Of a stretch of DNA of 64,000 bases, positions 34,161-42,984 are shown piece by piece. Each line of letters starts with the position of its first letter. Positions within the stretch are counted from its first letter, which is position 1. The stretch comes from Allocoprococcus sp004560705. GTDB taxonomy: Bacteria; Bacillota; Clostridia; Lachnospirales; Lachnospiraceae. The translations under genes and the position numbers were made by a program. Under the pieces are notes generated by a model. It made no database searches, was not told the DNA's origin, and worked only from the letters and a program-made list of their open reading frames with translations. The DNA lies in contig NZ_JBQHTK010000002.1 in NCBI RefSeq assembly GCF_052065755.1, positions 62,001 through 126,000 of the forward strand, written 5' to 3'.

Positions 34161-35022
34161 CACGGCTGCCCTCCCCATCCTTTTTTTCAAAAGTATCAAA
34201 GGGACTCCGGATACCCATAAGTGCTTTGGATGTCATCTGCAGATACACATCCGTGGAATTCGGGCTGCGGTGGCCTAACAGTTGTTGGATAAATGTATGG
34301 CTGACTCCGTCTTCAAGTGCGTGGCAGGCAAAGCAATGCCTCATTGTATGCGGTGTTACCCCTTCCGGAAGCCCGAGTTTCCGTGCATGATTTTTTATGA
34401 ATAGTTGAACGGTTGAACTGGTAAGTGGCTCATCCCTTACTGTGCTTGGAAACAGCCATCCCATCGGGCGGTTAAAACGGTACCAGTATTCTGTAAGGAT
34501 TTCCAGGTTCCTGTCACTTAATATGGTATAGCGGTCCTGTCGATTCTTTGACAATGGAACATGTATCATCATCTGTTTCCTGCGGATATCTTCATAGCGC
34601 AGATGGCAGACTTCACTGACCCGAAGACCGGAGGAATACATCGTTGCAGTGATGGCCTTGTGCTTATAGTTATCCATAGAATCAATAAGTAGGTTTACCT
34701 GTTCCCGGGTAAGGATTATAGGGAGCTGCCTGTCGCGTTTCATTTTTGGTATTTTTTTGGAATCCCACACATATCCAAGAGTGTATTCAAAGAAGAAACG
34801 GATCGCTGCAGTATAGACATTAATTGTGGAAGCTTTTTTGTTCTCATGATCTTTCATGTAGAATATAAATTTCCGAATATCAGCGTAGGTAATGGACATG
34901 GCATCCTTATTAGTGAAATCAAGAAATCTTTTCACAAAACGATAATAGTCTTCACATGTATTTGATGTAAAATTTTTTAACTGCATATCCTGCAGTAATT
35001 TAAAAAGGTATTTTTCATTCAT
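34153..35022 (-). CDS. Tyrosine recombinase/integrase of the IS91-type element
   Basis: A 289-residue XerC/D-like recombinase. A SAM-like N-terminal domain (residues 1-95) precedes the catalytic domain. The residues are R in SSGLRVSEVCHLRYEDI near 155, HxxR in HTMRHCFACHAL near 240, H in LGHRSPNSTDVY near 263 and the tyrosine nucleophile in DVYLQM near 272. I start at ATG 35022 with AAGGACATTTCG upstream; the longer frame to 35196 has a His-rich, unlikely front. Such integrases often accompany IS91-type transposases in Clostridia. Confidence 0.85.
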   Translation of the reverse strand: MNEKYLFKLLQDMQLKNFTSNTCEDYYRFVKRFLDFTNKDAMSITYADIRKFIFYMKDHENKKASTINVYTAAIRFFFEYTLGYVWDSKKIPKMKRDRQLPIILTREQVNLLIDSMDNYKHKAITATMYSSGLRVSEVCHLRYEDIRRKQMMIHVPLSKNRQDRYTILSDRNLEILTEYWYRFNRPMGWLFPSTVRDEPLTSSTVQLFIKNHARKLGLPEGVTPHTMRHCFACHALEDGVSHTFIQQLLGHRSPNSTDVYLQMTSKALMGIRSPFDTFEKKDGEGSRDE

Positions 35023-35313
35023 CGAAATGTCCTTCAATATAGTAAAAGAATTTTCCGTCAAGAAGTCCTTATCCTTATATTTGGAGGCGCATGGGCATCG
35101 TAAAAACACTTGTCTAAAATGATAATATATGTTAATCTGTTCATGGCAGTGGTGGTGTCGATCCTGTTTGATTGTTATTTTGTGGTGATTTAACAATACT
35201 ACTTTTAGGACTTGGCTACCACTGCTTTTTATATTTCAAAGTAAAAACTGCGCCACAGCCTTGGCAGGCCATCGCGCAGCGATTTTGTTCAATTGCGCTT
35301 ATGCTCTGTAGAA

Positions 35314-35535
35314 CATAAGCGCAAGAACTGGCTGTTCAGCAATTCCGTTGACGGAGCGAATGCCAGTGCAGTGGTCTACACAATGGTTGAGATGGCAAAA
35401 GCACATGGGCTGAATATTTATGGATATCTTAAATTTCTGCTGGAGCACCGGCCAAGTAAAGATATGACCGATGAACAACTGGAAGAACTGGCACCTTGGA
35501 GTGAAAAACTCCAATCTATCAAAAATCGCATGTGA
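35314..35535 (+). pseudogene. IS66-family transposase, C-terminal fragment (right copy)
   Basis: Identical in translation to the left fragment: HKRKNWLFSNSVDGANASAV to KSIKNRM-like tail and stop at 35533-35535. It is in the opposite orientation. Confidence 0.8.
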
Positions 35536-35610
35536 ATTATAGTGAATTACTCCAACTCGCAAAGGGCTGGGGTAATTTTGTATCTGACCGCATTAATATT
35601 TGGCGCTTAC
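35314..35610 (+). repeat. 297-bp inverted repeat, right arm
   Basis: Perfect inverse of 32415-32711 by eye. At its inner edge, TTGCGCTTATG and CATAAGCGCAA form an 11-bp palindrome with a 10-base loop (about 35293-35324). Confidence 0.9.
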
Positions 35611-35745
35611 GATATAGCCGAAGGCAAGGGTGTCCATCGTGAGGTGGAGTCTGAAGGAAGCCGGATGTGGGAACAGACTAACCACGGGCAAATCTCTGGT
35701 CTGACGGACAGAAATCACATATAGGACATAGTGGGTACTATGCCT
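35611..35745 (+). other. Group II intron fragment (domain I)
   Basis: The sequence carries GCCGAAGGCAAGGGTGTCC, then TGAGGTGGAGTCTGAAGGA and GACGGACAGAAATCACATA, which are characteristic of the domain I region of bacterial group II introns in Clostridia. There is no reverse transcriptase gene and no 3' domains V/VI, so it is a remnant. It abuts the right arm of the inverted repeat. Confidence 0.6.
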
Positions 35746-35780
35746 TGAAAAATTTTATGGAGTCGTTTAAGATAACATAA

Positions 35781-35808
35781 CATTATTAAGAGGCCAATCT
35801 TAATAATG
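35781..35808. repeat. AT-rich perfect hairpin
   Basis: CATTATTAAGA and TCTTAATAATG form an 11-bp stem with a 6-base loop, just downstream of the antiporter gene. There is no T-run. Confidence 0.5.
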
Positions 35809-35840
35809 AATCTTGATACTTGCCGCTACTTGAAAAAGAG

Positions 35841-37103
35841 TTATTTACTAAGTCCTTTTTCAATTTTCTGATACACTTGTTTCATAGTTAAGCCTTGTAC
35901 GACGGTCGTAAAGAATACGATTGCGTAGGTGCTTCCCAGAATAATGGAATATGTATCCGCGCTTACCATTTCTCTTGTACTCATAGCCAGTGCGATACTG
36001 AGCCCGCCTCGGAGGCCGCCATATGTAAGCAGCTTTACAAAGCTGAGTTTATCGTATCCGCTCGGAAGTTTTCCGGCAAAAAATGCGGCCAGGCCGACGC
36101 TTGAGAAGCGTCCAATCAGATTAAATATAATAGCCAGGCAGGATAACAAAAGTACATGAGGCATTTGCAGAATATGTACAAATGTCAGTCCCATTATCAC
36201 ATACAGAACCGAATTCAATAAATTGTCCAGAATTTCCCAAAAAGTATCAAATTCCTCCAGATCCAGCGGTTGTCCTTTTTGTTCTCTGCGGTTGCAGAGT
36301 GCCGAAAATGAGATTCCACATACGACAGACGCGATGGCTCCGGAAAAACCAAAATGTTCGCACAGAACATAGGCCATAGAAACGGCAAGAAGACTGACAA
36401 AGATTCTTCGATTTCCGTCTTTGGTCAAGGCAAAAATCGGAAAGCATATCGCTGTTGCCAGAATTCCAACCAACACCGCTCCGAACAGTTCCTTACCCAT
36501 AACAGCCAGAAAGCTGCCATTTTCTTGCATTGTCACCATTCCGGAGAAGCACACAAATAATGCGACCCCCACACCGTCGTTAAAAAGAGATTCGCCTTCC
36601 ATGATGAAACTGATATCTTTTGGAAGATTGAATTTTTTCAGAATACTTGTTGCTGCGATTGGATCGGTTGGTGCTGTGATGCTTCCGAACATCAGGCATA
36701 CTGGAAAACTGAATGGTAGTCCCAGAAGAGAAGCACCTGCATAGAACAGGGAACCGTAAAAAATCGCGCCCAGAAGTGTTGCAACAACAGAAAGCATTGT
36801 AATCGGGCGGGCGTGTTTCTTGAAATCCAGAAGCCGCATGTGACAGGAACCTGCAAAAAGCATAAAGCATAAAACACCTTCCATCAAAAGCGCTTCCAAA
36901 TTAAAAACCTGCAGATTACTAAGCAGTTCACTGATCGATGTGCTGCGTAGTGCAGAATCAAAAATAAGCATTATCATACTAATCACAATAGAAAATAACA
37001 TCAGTGAAATTTCATATGGAAATTTGGTTATCTTCTCGTTAAAAAATCCCAAAAGAACAATTAATAAAAGCAGTATTACTACTTTGGGTAAAAAGCCAAG
37101 CAT
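35841..37103 (-). CDS. Monovalent cation:proton antiporter (CPA1/NhaP-like)
   Basis: A 420-residue integral membrane protein of about 12 helices. The start at 37103 has GGGGG about 9 bases upstream, so it is better than the ATG at 37127. Characteristic text includes GSITAPTDPIAATSIL (the conserved functional core near residue 145), GESLFNDGVGVALFV near 170 (the acidic ND/DD ion-binding region) and YGGLRGGLSIALAMS near 375. It exchanges Na+ or K+ for H+ at the cell membrane. There is no C-terminal TrkA domain. Confidence 0.9.
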   Translation of the reverse strand: MLGFLPKVVILLLLIVLLGFFNEKITKFPYEISLMLFSIVISMIMLIFDSALRSTSISELLSNLQVFNLEALLMEGVLCFMLFAGSCHMRLLDFKKHARPITMLSVVATLLGAIFYGSLFYAGASLLGLPFSFPVCLMFGSITAPTDPIAATSILKKFNLPKDISFIMEGESLFNDGVGVALFVCFSGMVTMQENGSFLAVMGKELFGAVLVGILATAICFPIFALTKDGNRRIFVSLLAVSMAYVLCEHFGFSGAIASVVCGISFSALCNRREQKGQPLDLEEFDTFWEILDNLLNSVLYVIMGLTFVHILQMPHVLLLSCLAIIFNLIGRFSSVGLAAFFAGKLPSGYDKLSFVKLLTYGGLRGGLSIALAMSTREMVSADTYSIILGSTYAIVFFTTVVQGLTMKQVYQKIEKGLSK

Positions 37104-37343
37104 GGTATTCAGACCCCCTTCAGTCATTTTTCATTTATTATAGCAACATATGGATGCGTTTTCAAATCATTTACCTGAATGTGTAAGCATTTTTCAACGG
37201 ATCAAATCATTTTGATTATAGTGTAATAGAAAAAACACAAGAAAAATGGAATATTAACAAAGAGAGTTCATTTTGCGGTAGAGAAATCCCGGGATTTGTG
37301 ATAGGATGAATCAGGATGTAAAAAAATACTGGAGGTATTGAAA

Positions 37344-38177
37344 ATGAAAATTGCGGTAACTTACGATAACGGGAATGTATTTCAGCATTTTGGAAAAACA
37401 GAAAATTTTAAAGTATATGAAGTAGAAGCGGAAAAGGTTGTTTCCAGTGAAATCATCGCTTCAAATGGTACCGGTCATGGCGCACTTGCAGGACTTTTGG
37501 CAGAAGCAGGAATTCATGTCCTGATCTGTGGCGGTATTGGAGAAGGTGCACAGGAAGCACTTGATGAAGCAGGAATTGAAGTAGTATCAGGCGCAGAGGG
37601 AAATACGGATGAAGCTGTTGAAGCATATTTAAAAGGCGAACTGATTTCTACAGGAGTGAATTGCGATCATCACGACCATGAAGAAGAACATTCCTGTGGC
37701 GGCAATTGCGGAAGCTGCGGAGGCTGCGGCGGTCATCGGGTTATGCTTGAAGGAAAAAATGCAGGAAAGATCTGTAAAGTACATTATAAAGGTACATTCA
37801 ACGATGGTGCTCAGTTTGATTCTTCCTATGATCGTGGAGAACCATTGGAATTTATCTGTGGAGCAGGCATGATGATCAAAGGATTTGATGCAGCAGTCGT
37901 TGATATGGAAGTAGGACAGGTTGTAGATATCCATCTTATGCCGGAAGAAGCATATGGCATGCCGGATCCGAATGCAATTATGACATTTGAGATTGAGCAG
38001 CTGCAGGGATCAGAAGATCTTACAGTTGGTCAGCAGGTTTATCTGTCAAATGCAATGGGACAGCCATTCCCGGTAAAAGTAGTAGAGAAAGATGAAAAGA
38101 CAATTACTCTTGATGCAAATCATGAAATGGCAGGAAAAGAACTGAACTTCAGGATTGAACTGGTTGAAGTAAAATAA
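37344..38177 (+). CDS. NifX/NifB-like domain fused to SlyD-type FKBP peptidyl-prolyl isomerase
   Basis: A 277-residue fusion. The N-terminal 100 residues form a dinitrogenase iron-molybdenum cofactor (NifX/NafY-like) domain: KIAVTYDNGNVFQHFGKTENFKVYEVE, HVLICGGIGEGAQEALDEAGI. A metal-binding linker follows with DHHDHEEEHSCGGNCGSCGGCGGH at about 115-138. The C-terminal part (140-277) is an FKBP/SlyD-like isomerase with insert-in-flap domain: VHYKGTFNDGAQFDSSYDRGEPLEF, MPEEAYGMPDPNAIMTF. The start ATG 37344 is preceded by GGAGG at proper spacing. The role is probably metal handling plus chaperone activity (inference). Confidence 0.88.
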   Translation: MKIAVTYDNGNVFQHFGKTENFKVYEVEAEKVVSSEIIASNGTGHGALAGLLAEAGIHVLICGGIGEGAQEALDEAGIEVVSGAEGNTDEAVEAYLKGELISTGVNCDHHDHEEEHSCGGNCGSCGGCGGHRVMLEGKNAGKICKVHYKGTFNDGAQFDSSYDRGEPLEFICGAGMMIKGFDAAVVDMEVGQVVDIHLMPEEAYGMPDPNAIMTFEIEQLQGSEDLTVGQQVYLSNAMGQPFPVKVVEKDEKTITLDANHEMAGKELNFRIELVEVK

Positions 38178-38188
38178 GGATGAGAATC

Positions 38189-38229
38189 GACAGACTGGTC
38201 CCAAATTGCGGGATCGGCCTGTCTTTTTT
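38189..38229 (+). terminator. Intrinsic terminator
   Basis: GACAGACTGGTCCC and GGGATCGGCCTGTC pair over most of 14 bases, followed by TTTTTT. Confidence 0.8.
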
Positions 38230-38257
38230 GTGTAAAAGTATCGGAAGCCTGATAACC

Positions 38258-38272
38258 TTACATTGACTGTAA
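38258..38272 (+). promoter_or_regulatory. BceR-like operator upstream of bceA
   Basis: TTACA and TGTAA flank a 5-base spacer (TTGAC), close to the TNACA-N4-TGTAA pattern known for BceR-type regulators but one base longer. A TATCAT -10-like box lies at 38297-38302 with a poor -35, as expected for an activated promoter. Confidence 0.5.
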
Positions 38273-38332
38273 GTGTTATTTTCTGGCAGCCTATGTTATC
38301 ATGAAGCCAGAAAACAACAGGAGGTAATTCTT

Positions 38333-39100
38333 ATGGAACCGATTTTGAATATTGAAAACTTAACCAAGACCTACGGCAATGTGCCGAACCAGACCAGGGC
38401 GCTGGACGGAATCACTTTTCAGGTGATGCCCGGAGAATTTCTGGGGATCATGGGCAGCAGTGGCTCCGGAAAGTCTACACTGCTTAACTGTATTGCGACG
38501 GTGATCAAGCCTACCGGCGGCAGTATCGTGATGGAGGGCAGGAATCTGCAGTCACTTGGCGGTAAGGAACTGGCACAATACCGGGGGAAGACAGTGGGTT
38601 ACCTGTTTCAGAATTTTGAATTGCTGGATAATCTGACCGGCCGGGAAAATGTCTTACTGCCGACTTCCCTGCATGATGTGACAGAAAAGGAGAGTTCTCT
38701 ACGTCTGGAGCAGCTTGCGGAATATCTGGAAATTACAGATGTACTGGATAAATTTCCCGCACAGATGTCCGGTGGACAGCGTCAGAGAGTGGCGGCGGCT
38801 AGAGCCATGATTCTCCACCCGAAACTTATTCTTGCGGATGAACCGACTGGCGCACTGGACAGTAAGAATGCGAAGAATATCATGGAAAAGCTTTCCGGAT
38901 TAAACCGGGATGAAGAGGCCACGATTCTGATGGTGACCCATGATTCCAACGCAGCCAGCTTTTGCAAACGAATCCTGTTCATTCAGGACGGGGTGATTTT
39001 CCATGAGCTTCGCCGCGGCGATGAAAGCCAGCAGGATTTCTACCAGAGAATTCTGAAAGTCATGGCTCAATTGGGAGGAGGCAGCTTAAATGTTCTCTAA
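38333..39100 (+). CDS. bceA: BceA-type ABC transporter ATP-binding protein
   Basis: A 255-residue ATPase of the antimicrobial-peptide resistance family. Walker A is GSSGSGKSTL near residue 44, Q-loop FQNFELLD near 92, signature MSGGQRQRVAAARAM near 145 and Walker B LILADEPTGALDSKN near 167, then MVTHD near 206. The ATG at 38333 is preceded by AGGAGGTAATTCTT. Stop overlaps the permease start by 11 bases. It works with BceB as the peptide-sensing and detoxifying transporter. Confidence 0.93.
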   Translation: MEPILNIENLTKTYGNVPNQTRALDGITFQVMPGEFLGIMGSSGSGKSTLLNCIATVIKPTGGSIVMEGRNLQSLGGKELAQYRGKTVGYLFQNFELLDNLTGRENVLLPTSLHDVTEKESSLRLEQLAEYLEITDVLDKFPAQMSGGQRQRVAAARAMILHPKLILADEPTGALDSKNAKNIMEKLSGLNRDEEATILMVTHDSNAASFCKRILFIQDGVIFHELRRGDESQQDFYQRILKVMAQLGGGSLNVL

Positions 39101-41177
39101 TTTAATTCTAAGAAATAGTAAACGCAACCGCAAAGAAAACGGGCTGTTTTTCGGTTCATTGGTCATTTCCATTGTCGCTTTTTATATTATCCTTTCGCTA
39201 TCCAAACAGGATGTGATGATATTTCTTGCGAAAATGGAAAGCGATGCGGTAAATCAATTGTTGCTGATGATTCCTGTTTTCTATGGGATGACATTGGGAA
39301 TCCTGTTTTTCCTGATTTATTTTGCCTGTAAATATCAGATGGAGCGCCGCAGAAAAGAGTTTGGTGTCTATCTGATGATGGGAATGCGGAGAAGTAAGCT
39401 CTTTATCATGCTTCTTGCGGAGGATCTTTTGAGCAGTATTCTGGCTCTGGTAATCGGACTTCCGATTGCGGTGCTGCTTTCGGAACTGATCAGTCTGGTT
39501 ACTGCCAAACTTGTGGGGATGGGTATCATCGGCCATCAGTTTACATTTTCGCTGTCTGCTGTTTGTTTTACCGTTGCAGGATTCCTCGTTATCAAGCTGG
39601 CGGCGTTTCTGATCCTCAGTGGGAAAATCAGTCGGCAGGAGATCGGCACGCTTCTGGCTTCTTTCTCCGAAAAAGAAAAAAAGCAAAGGCCGGCGTTTGT
39701 CTATGGAACTTGTACCGTTTCAGGCATGATCATGCTGGCAGCCGCCTATGCCGTGGCGATTCAGGGAATTGCATGGTACGCCCCGGATAAGATGCTCCTG
39801 ACCCTGGTTCTCGGGCTTTTGGGAACGATTCTTCTGTTTTATGGAATGCGGGCATTGATCGCCTTATTGGTAAAGGCGGGGAAAACAAATCGAAAACTTC
39901 ATGTATTTTCATTCCGTCAGATTCAGGAAAATGTCATGCATCAGTCTACCTCCATGGCCATCAGTTCGCTGCTGATTCTGGCAGCATTGTGCTGTTTTGG
40001 CGCCGGCATCGGTATTGCCGGTACCAGCCGGCAGGCGGGGGAGCATGTGATGGATTATACATTTCAGGATTATGGTGCAGAGAGTTCACAGGATGCCCTT
40101 TCTCATCTGAAGACTGTGCTGAAGGAAAATGATCTTGAAAGTCAATTTTCCCAGCTCTTTGAAATGCGGATCGGCAACGTCCGGAATGGGGAGAATGGCA
40201 ATCATGTGTTTCAAATGGATTCTGTTATGGAGTCTTTGGAAGGTTTCACACAATCCGAGGATCGGGATGTCCTGCTGAACAATCTGGGCTATGTTGATTA
40301 TCCGTATTTGATCTGTTTGTCAGATTACAACCGTCTGTTGGAGGCCGCCGGTAAGCCTGCTCTGGTACTGGAGGAAAATGAGGCTGCCGTGTATCAGGAT
40401 TATGATTTTACGACTGAGAGCAGAATGGATATGCTCAACCGTATTCTTTCCGAACATCCGGAGACTCTGCTGAATGGTACTCCTTTATATCTGACCGGCA
40501 AGATCCAGTCTGTTGATTTGGTGACCGACAGGTCAATCACCTTATCGTTTGCATTGATTCTGCCTGACGAACAGTTCTTACAATATACAAATGGAGAATA
40601 TGAGGTTTATATCAATGGTATTATGAGCCGGAAAGCGGTAAAGTCCGGAAGCCTGATGACCGCGATTTCTGATATGAACGCACGGCTGGATGAACTTTGC
40701 CTTGAAGATATGGGAATTGAGTATGAAAGCTATCTGCAAAATATAGGACGTCAGCTCTTTTATATGGTAGCAGCCAGCTACATTACTATTTATCTGGCCA
40801 TCATCTTTCTGGTGGTTGCCAATACTATTATGGGTGTTCAGTTCCTGATGAATCAGCAGAAGACAGGACGCAGATATCAGACACTGGTACATCTGGGCGC
40901 TACCTATAAAGATATTTGTCTATCTGCCCGGAAGCAGATCAACTGGTTTATGGGGCTGCCTGTCTTTGTCGCGGCAATCAGCAGTATCTTTGGCGTCAAG
41001 GCTCTCTTTGCGGGGATGCTTTCATCCGGAACAAAAGGGGCAGAGCGGGAGATGCTTCTGGTGTCTGCCGCTATGATTTTACTGCTTTGTGTGGTAGAAT
41101 ACATCTATGTAACTATAATTAAGCGTTCCAGTGACCGATATTTGCTGACGCTCATGCAGCCGCAGAGAGAAGAATAG
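39090..41177 (+). CDS. bceB: BceB-type ABC transporter permease
   Basis: A 695-residue permease with the BceB plan: one N-terminal helix (FFGSLVISIVAFYIILSLS), a 3-helix FtsX unit (LLLMIPVFYGMTLGILFFLIYFACKY and following), further helices to about residue 315, a large outer domain of roughly 200 residues (about 315-540), and a C-terminal FtsX unit (YMVAASYITIYLAIIFLVVANTIMGVQ onward). The outer domain would bind the peptide-lipid target (bacitracin-like or lantibiotic) and signal to the neighbouring kinase. Confidence 0.92.
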   Translation: MFSNLILRNSKRNRKENGLFFGSLVISIVAFYIILSLSKQDVMIFLAKMESDAVNQLLLMIPVFYGMTLGILFFLIYFACKYQMERRRKEFGVYLMMGMRRSKLFIMLLAEDLLSSILALVIGLPIAVLLSELISLVTAKLVGMGIIGHQFTFSLSAVCFTVAGFLVIKLAAFLILSGKISRQEIGTLLASFSEKEKKQRPAFVYGTCTVSGMIMLAAAYAVAIQGIAWYAPDKMLLTLVLGLLGTILLFYGMRALIALLVKAGKTNRKLHVFSFRQIQENVMHQSTSMAISSLLILAALCCFGAGIGIAGTSRQAGEHVMDYTFQDYGAESSQDALSHLKTVLKENDLESQFSQLFEMRIGNVRNGENGNHVFQMDSVMESLEGFTQSEDRDVLLNNLGYVDYPYLICLSDYNRLLEAAGKPALVLEENEAAVYQDYDFTTESRMDMLNRILSEHPETLLNGTPLYLTGKIQSVDLVTDRSITLSFALILPDEQFLQYTNGEYEVYINGIMSRKAVKSGSLMTAISDMNARLDELCLEDMGIEYESYLQNIGRQLFYMVAASYITIYLAIIFLVVANTIMGVQFLMNQQKTGRRYQTLVHLGATYKDICLSARKQINWFMGLPVFVAAISSIFGVKALFAGMLSSGTKGAEREMLLVSAAMILLLCVVEYIYVTIIKRSSDRYLLTLMQPQREE

Positions 41178-41195
41178 CCGGGAAGGAGGAGTGTC

Positions 41196-41873
41196 ATGAA
41201 GAAAATCGCTGTTGTAGAAGATGAAGTTTATACACGGGAAGAGCTTTGCAATATGCTGGAGAAGGCAGGATATTCTGCTTTGGCAGTCACTGTATTTGAA
41301 AATGCCGCAGAGCAGCTGACAGCCCTCGCTCCTGATCTTGTTATCCTGGATCTTAATCTGCCGGAGATCAGTGGATTCCAGATTTGCTGGGACCTCAAGC
41401 AGAAAACATCCATTCCGGTTCTGGTCTTGACTTCCCGGGACCAGATGTCCGATGAATTGCAGGCGCTCCGTCTTGGGGCGGATGAATATTTGACAAAGCC
41501 CTGCCGCAAAGAGCGGCTGTTGGCCAGAATCGCCAACATTCTCAAACGATTCGAAGGCCGTTCCAATCTTCTGGAAGGGCAGGGATTCCTGTTGGATCGG
41601 GGAACTTACACGTTGTACATCAATAACACTTCCGTGATCCTTCCCAGAAATCAGGGTAAGCTTCTGGAAGCATTGCTTGCGGGTGGAAATCAATTAGTGA
41701 CTTCGAAGCAGCTATGCAGGGCACTCTGGGATACGACGGAGTTCATTGATGAAAATGCTCTGCAGGTCAATTTGACCCGTCTGAAAAAGACGATGGCGAA
41801 TTTGGGCATGAAGCAGAAAGTCGTGGCTGTCCGTGGATTGGGCTACCGGCTGGAAAGGGAGGATACACCGTGA
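41196..41873 (+). CDS. bceR: BceR-type response regulator (OmpR family)
   Basis: A 225-residue regulator. The receiver domain has acidic residues EDE near 8-10, phosphoacceptor D52 in VILDLNLPE, VLTSRD near 80 and K in LTKPCRKE near 101. The C-terminal winged helix DNA-binding domain spans about 130-222 (LEALLAGGNQLVTSKQLCRALWD, LKKTMANLGMKQKVVAVRGLGYRL). It overlaps the kinase gene by 4 bases. Likely target is the bceA promoter. Confidence 0.92.
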   Translation: MKKIAVVEDEVYTREELCNMLEKAGYSALAVTVFENAAEQLTALAPDLVILDLNLPEISGFQICWDLKQKTSIPVLVLTSRDQMSDELQALRLGADEYLTKPCRKERLLARIANILKRFEGRSNLLEGQGFLLDRGTYTLYINNTSVILPRNQGKLLEALLAGGNQLVTSKQLCRALWDTTEFIDENALQVNLTRLKKTMANLGMKQKVVAVRGLGYRLEREDTP

Positions 41874-42880
41874 AACAGTTCTGGAATACGTTAAAACGAT
41901 ATGCCCCGTGGCTCATTTTACTGCTCATTATTGATTCTTTTTCTTCTCTGCTCCTATGGCTTTCCAGTGCACAGGCATTCGCAAGCCTTGTCGTGACGAT
42001 TGCACTGGCAAGCCTTGTTTTGTTTTCAGTAATCGTTCTGTACGTTTATTTCAAAGAGCAGCATAAACGTGCGATTTTTCGAGCTTTTCTAATGGAACCG
42101 GACGAAGTGAACACGGAAAAACTTCTATGTGCAGTGAGTCAGCAGGAGCGGGAACAGCTTCGGGTTCTGGTCTCTGTTCTGGAGAAAAAGCAAAGCCGGA
42201 TTCAGGAGACTGAGGAAGCCCTCCGGGATTATGAGGAATACGTGGAGGGGTGGGCGCATGAAGCCAAAACACCGCTTTCTTTGCTTACTATGATTTTGGA
42301 TAACCGGGCCGATGAGATCCCGCCTCCTCTGCACGCCAAATTGGACTATGTGCGAAGTCAGCTTCAGGAGGATATTACCCAGATGCTCTACTACGCCCGG
42401 CTTGGGAGCAGCACGAAAGATTATCGGTTTGAGACTGTGGAACTTAGAGATGCCATAGAAGAGGTTCTTGAAGATTATGCACCTTTGCTGGAGGAAAAGC
42501 AGATTCTCATTGAAAACAGATTACAAGACGAAACCGTCTATACTGACCGACGGGGATTTCAATTCATGATTGGCCAGATCATCAGTAACTCCATCAAATA
42601 CAGTGGAGCTGAGCCGAAACTCACTGTGTCCCTGAAGCACACCGGCGAGACGGATATTTTGACCATAGCTGATAACGGTATTGGGGTTAAGAATTATGAC
42701 CTGCCCTATATTTTTCAGAAGGGCTTTACAGGGGATTCTACCGACAGCCGGAAGAAAGCTACCGGTATGGGGCTGTATTTGACAAAAAAGATGGCAGATG
42801 ATCTGAACCTGAAAATAGAGGCTGAATCCCGGTGGGGAGAAGGGGTGACGATTTCGATTGCTTTTCCAAAAGTGAAGTAG
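41870..42880 (+). CDS. bceS: BceS-type intramembrane-sensing histidine kinase
   Basis: A 336-residue kinase with two N-terminal helices (residues 13-33 and 38-58) and only a few residues between them, which is the intramembrane-sensing form that relies on BceAB for input. HisKA is GWAHEAKTPLSLL with H130. The ATPase domain has N box IGQIISNSIKYSG near 230, G1 ADNGIGVKNYDL near 265 and G2 ATGMGLYLTKKMADDL near 300. Confidence 0.92.
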   Translation: MKQFWNTLKRYAPWLILLLIIDSFSSLLLWLSSAQAFASLVVTIALASLVLFSVIVLYVYFKEQHKRAIFRAFLMEPDEVNTEKLLCAVSQQEREQLRVLVSVLEKKQSRIQETEEALRDYEEYVEGWAHEAKTPLSLLTMILDNRADEIPPPLHAKLDYVRSQLQEDITQMLYYARLGSSTKDYRFETVELRDAIEEVLEDYAPLLEEKQILIENRLQDETVYTDRRGFQFMIGQIISNSIKYSGAEPKLTVSLKHTGETDILTIADNGIGVKNYDLPYIFQKGFTGDSTDSRKKATGMGLYLTKKMADDLNLKIEAESRWGEGVTISIAFPKVK

Positions 42881-42984
42881 ATTTGAGCAGTATTGGGGAC
42901 AGATATGTATTAGAAGAGGAGGACACCTGGTTCGTTTCAATATACAGAAAAGAAGACGGATCTGCGCAATGGGGAGCCTTATGA

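Larger units (their letters stand above)
32727..35292 (-). mobile_element. IS91-type element with tyrosine integrase
   Basis: This 2.6-kb segment carries an IS91-family transposase and a tyrosine integrase, head-to-tail with overlapping ends on the minus strand. It lies between two IS66 fragments. A 26-bp direct repeat beginning TTGCGCTTATG and ending AGAACATAA flanks it (about 32701-32726 and 35293-35318). The limits are inferred from those repeats. Confidence 0.65.
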
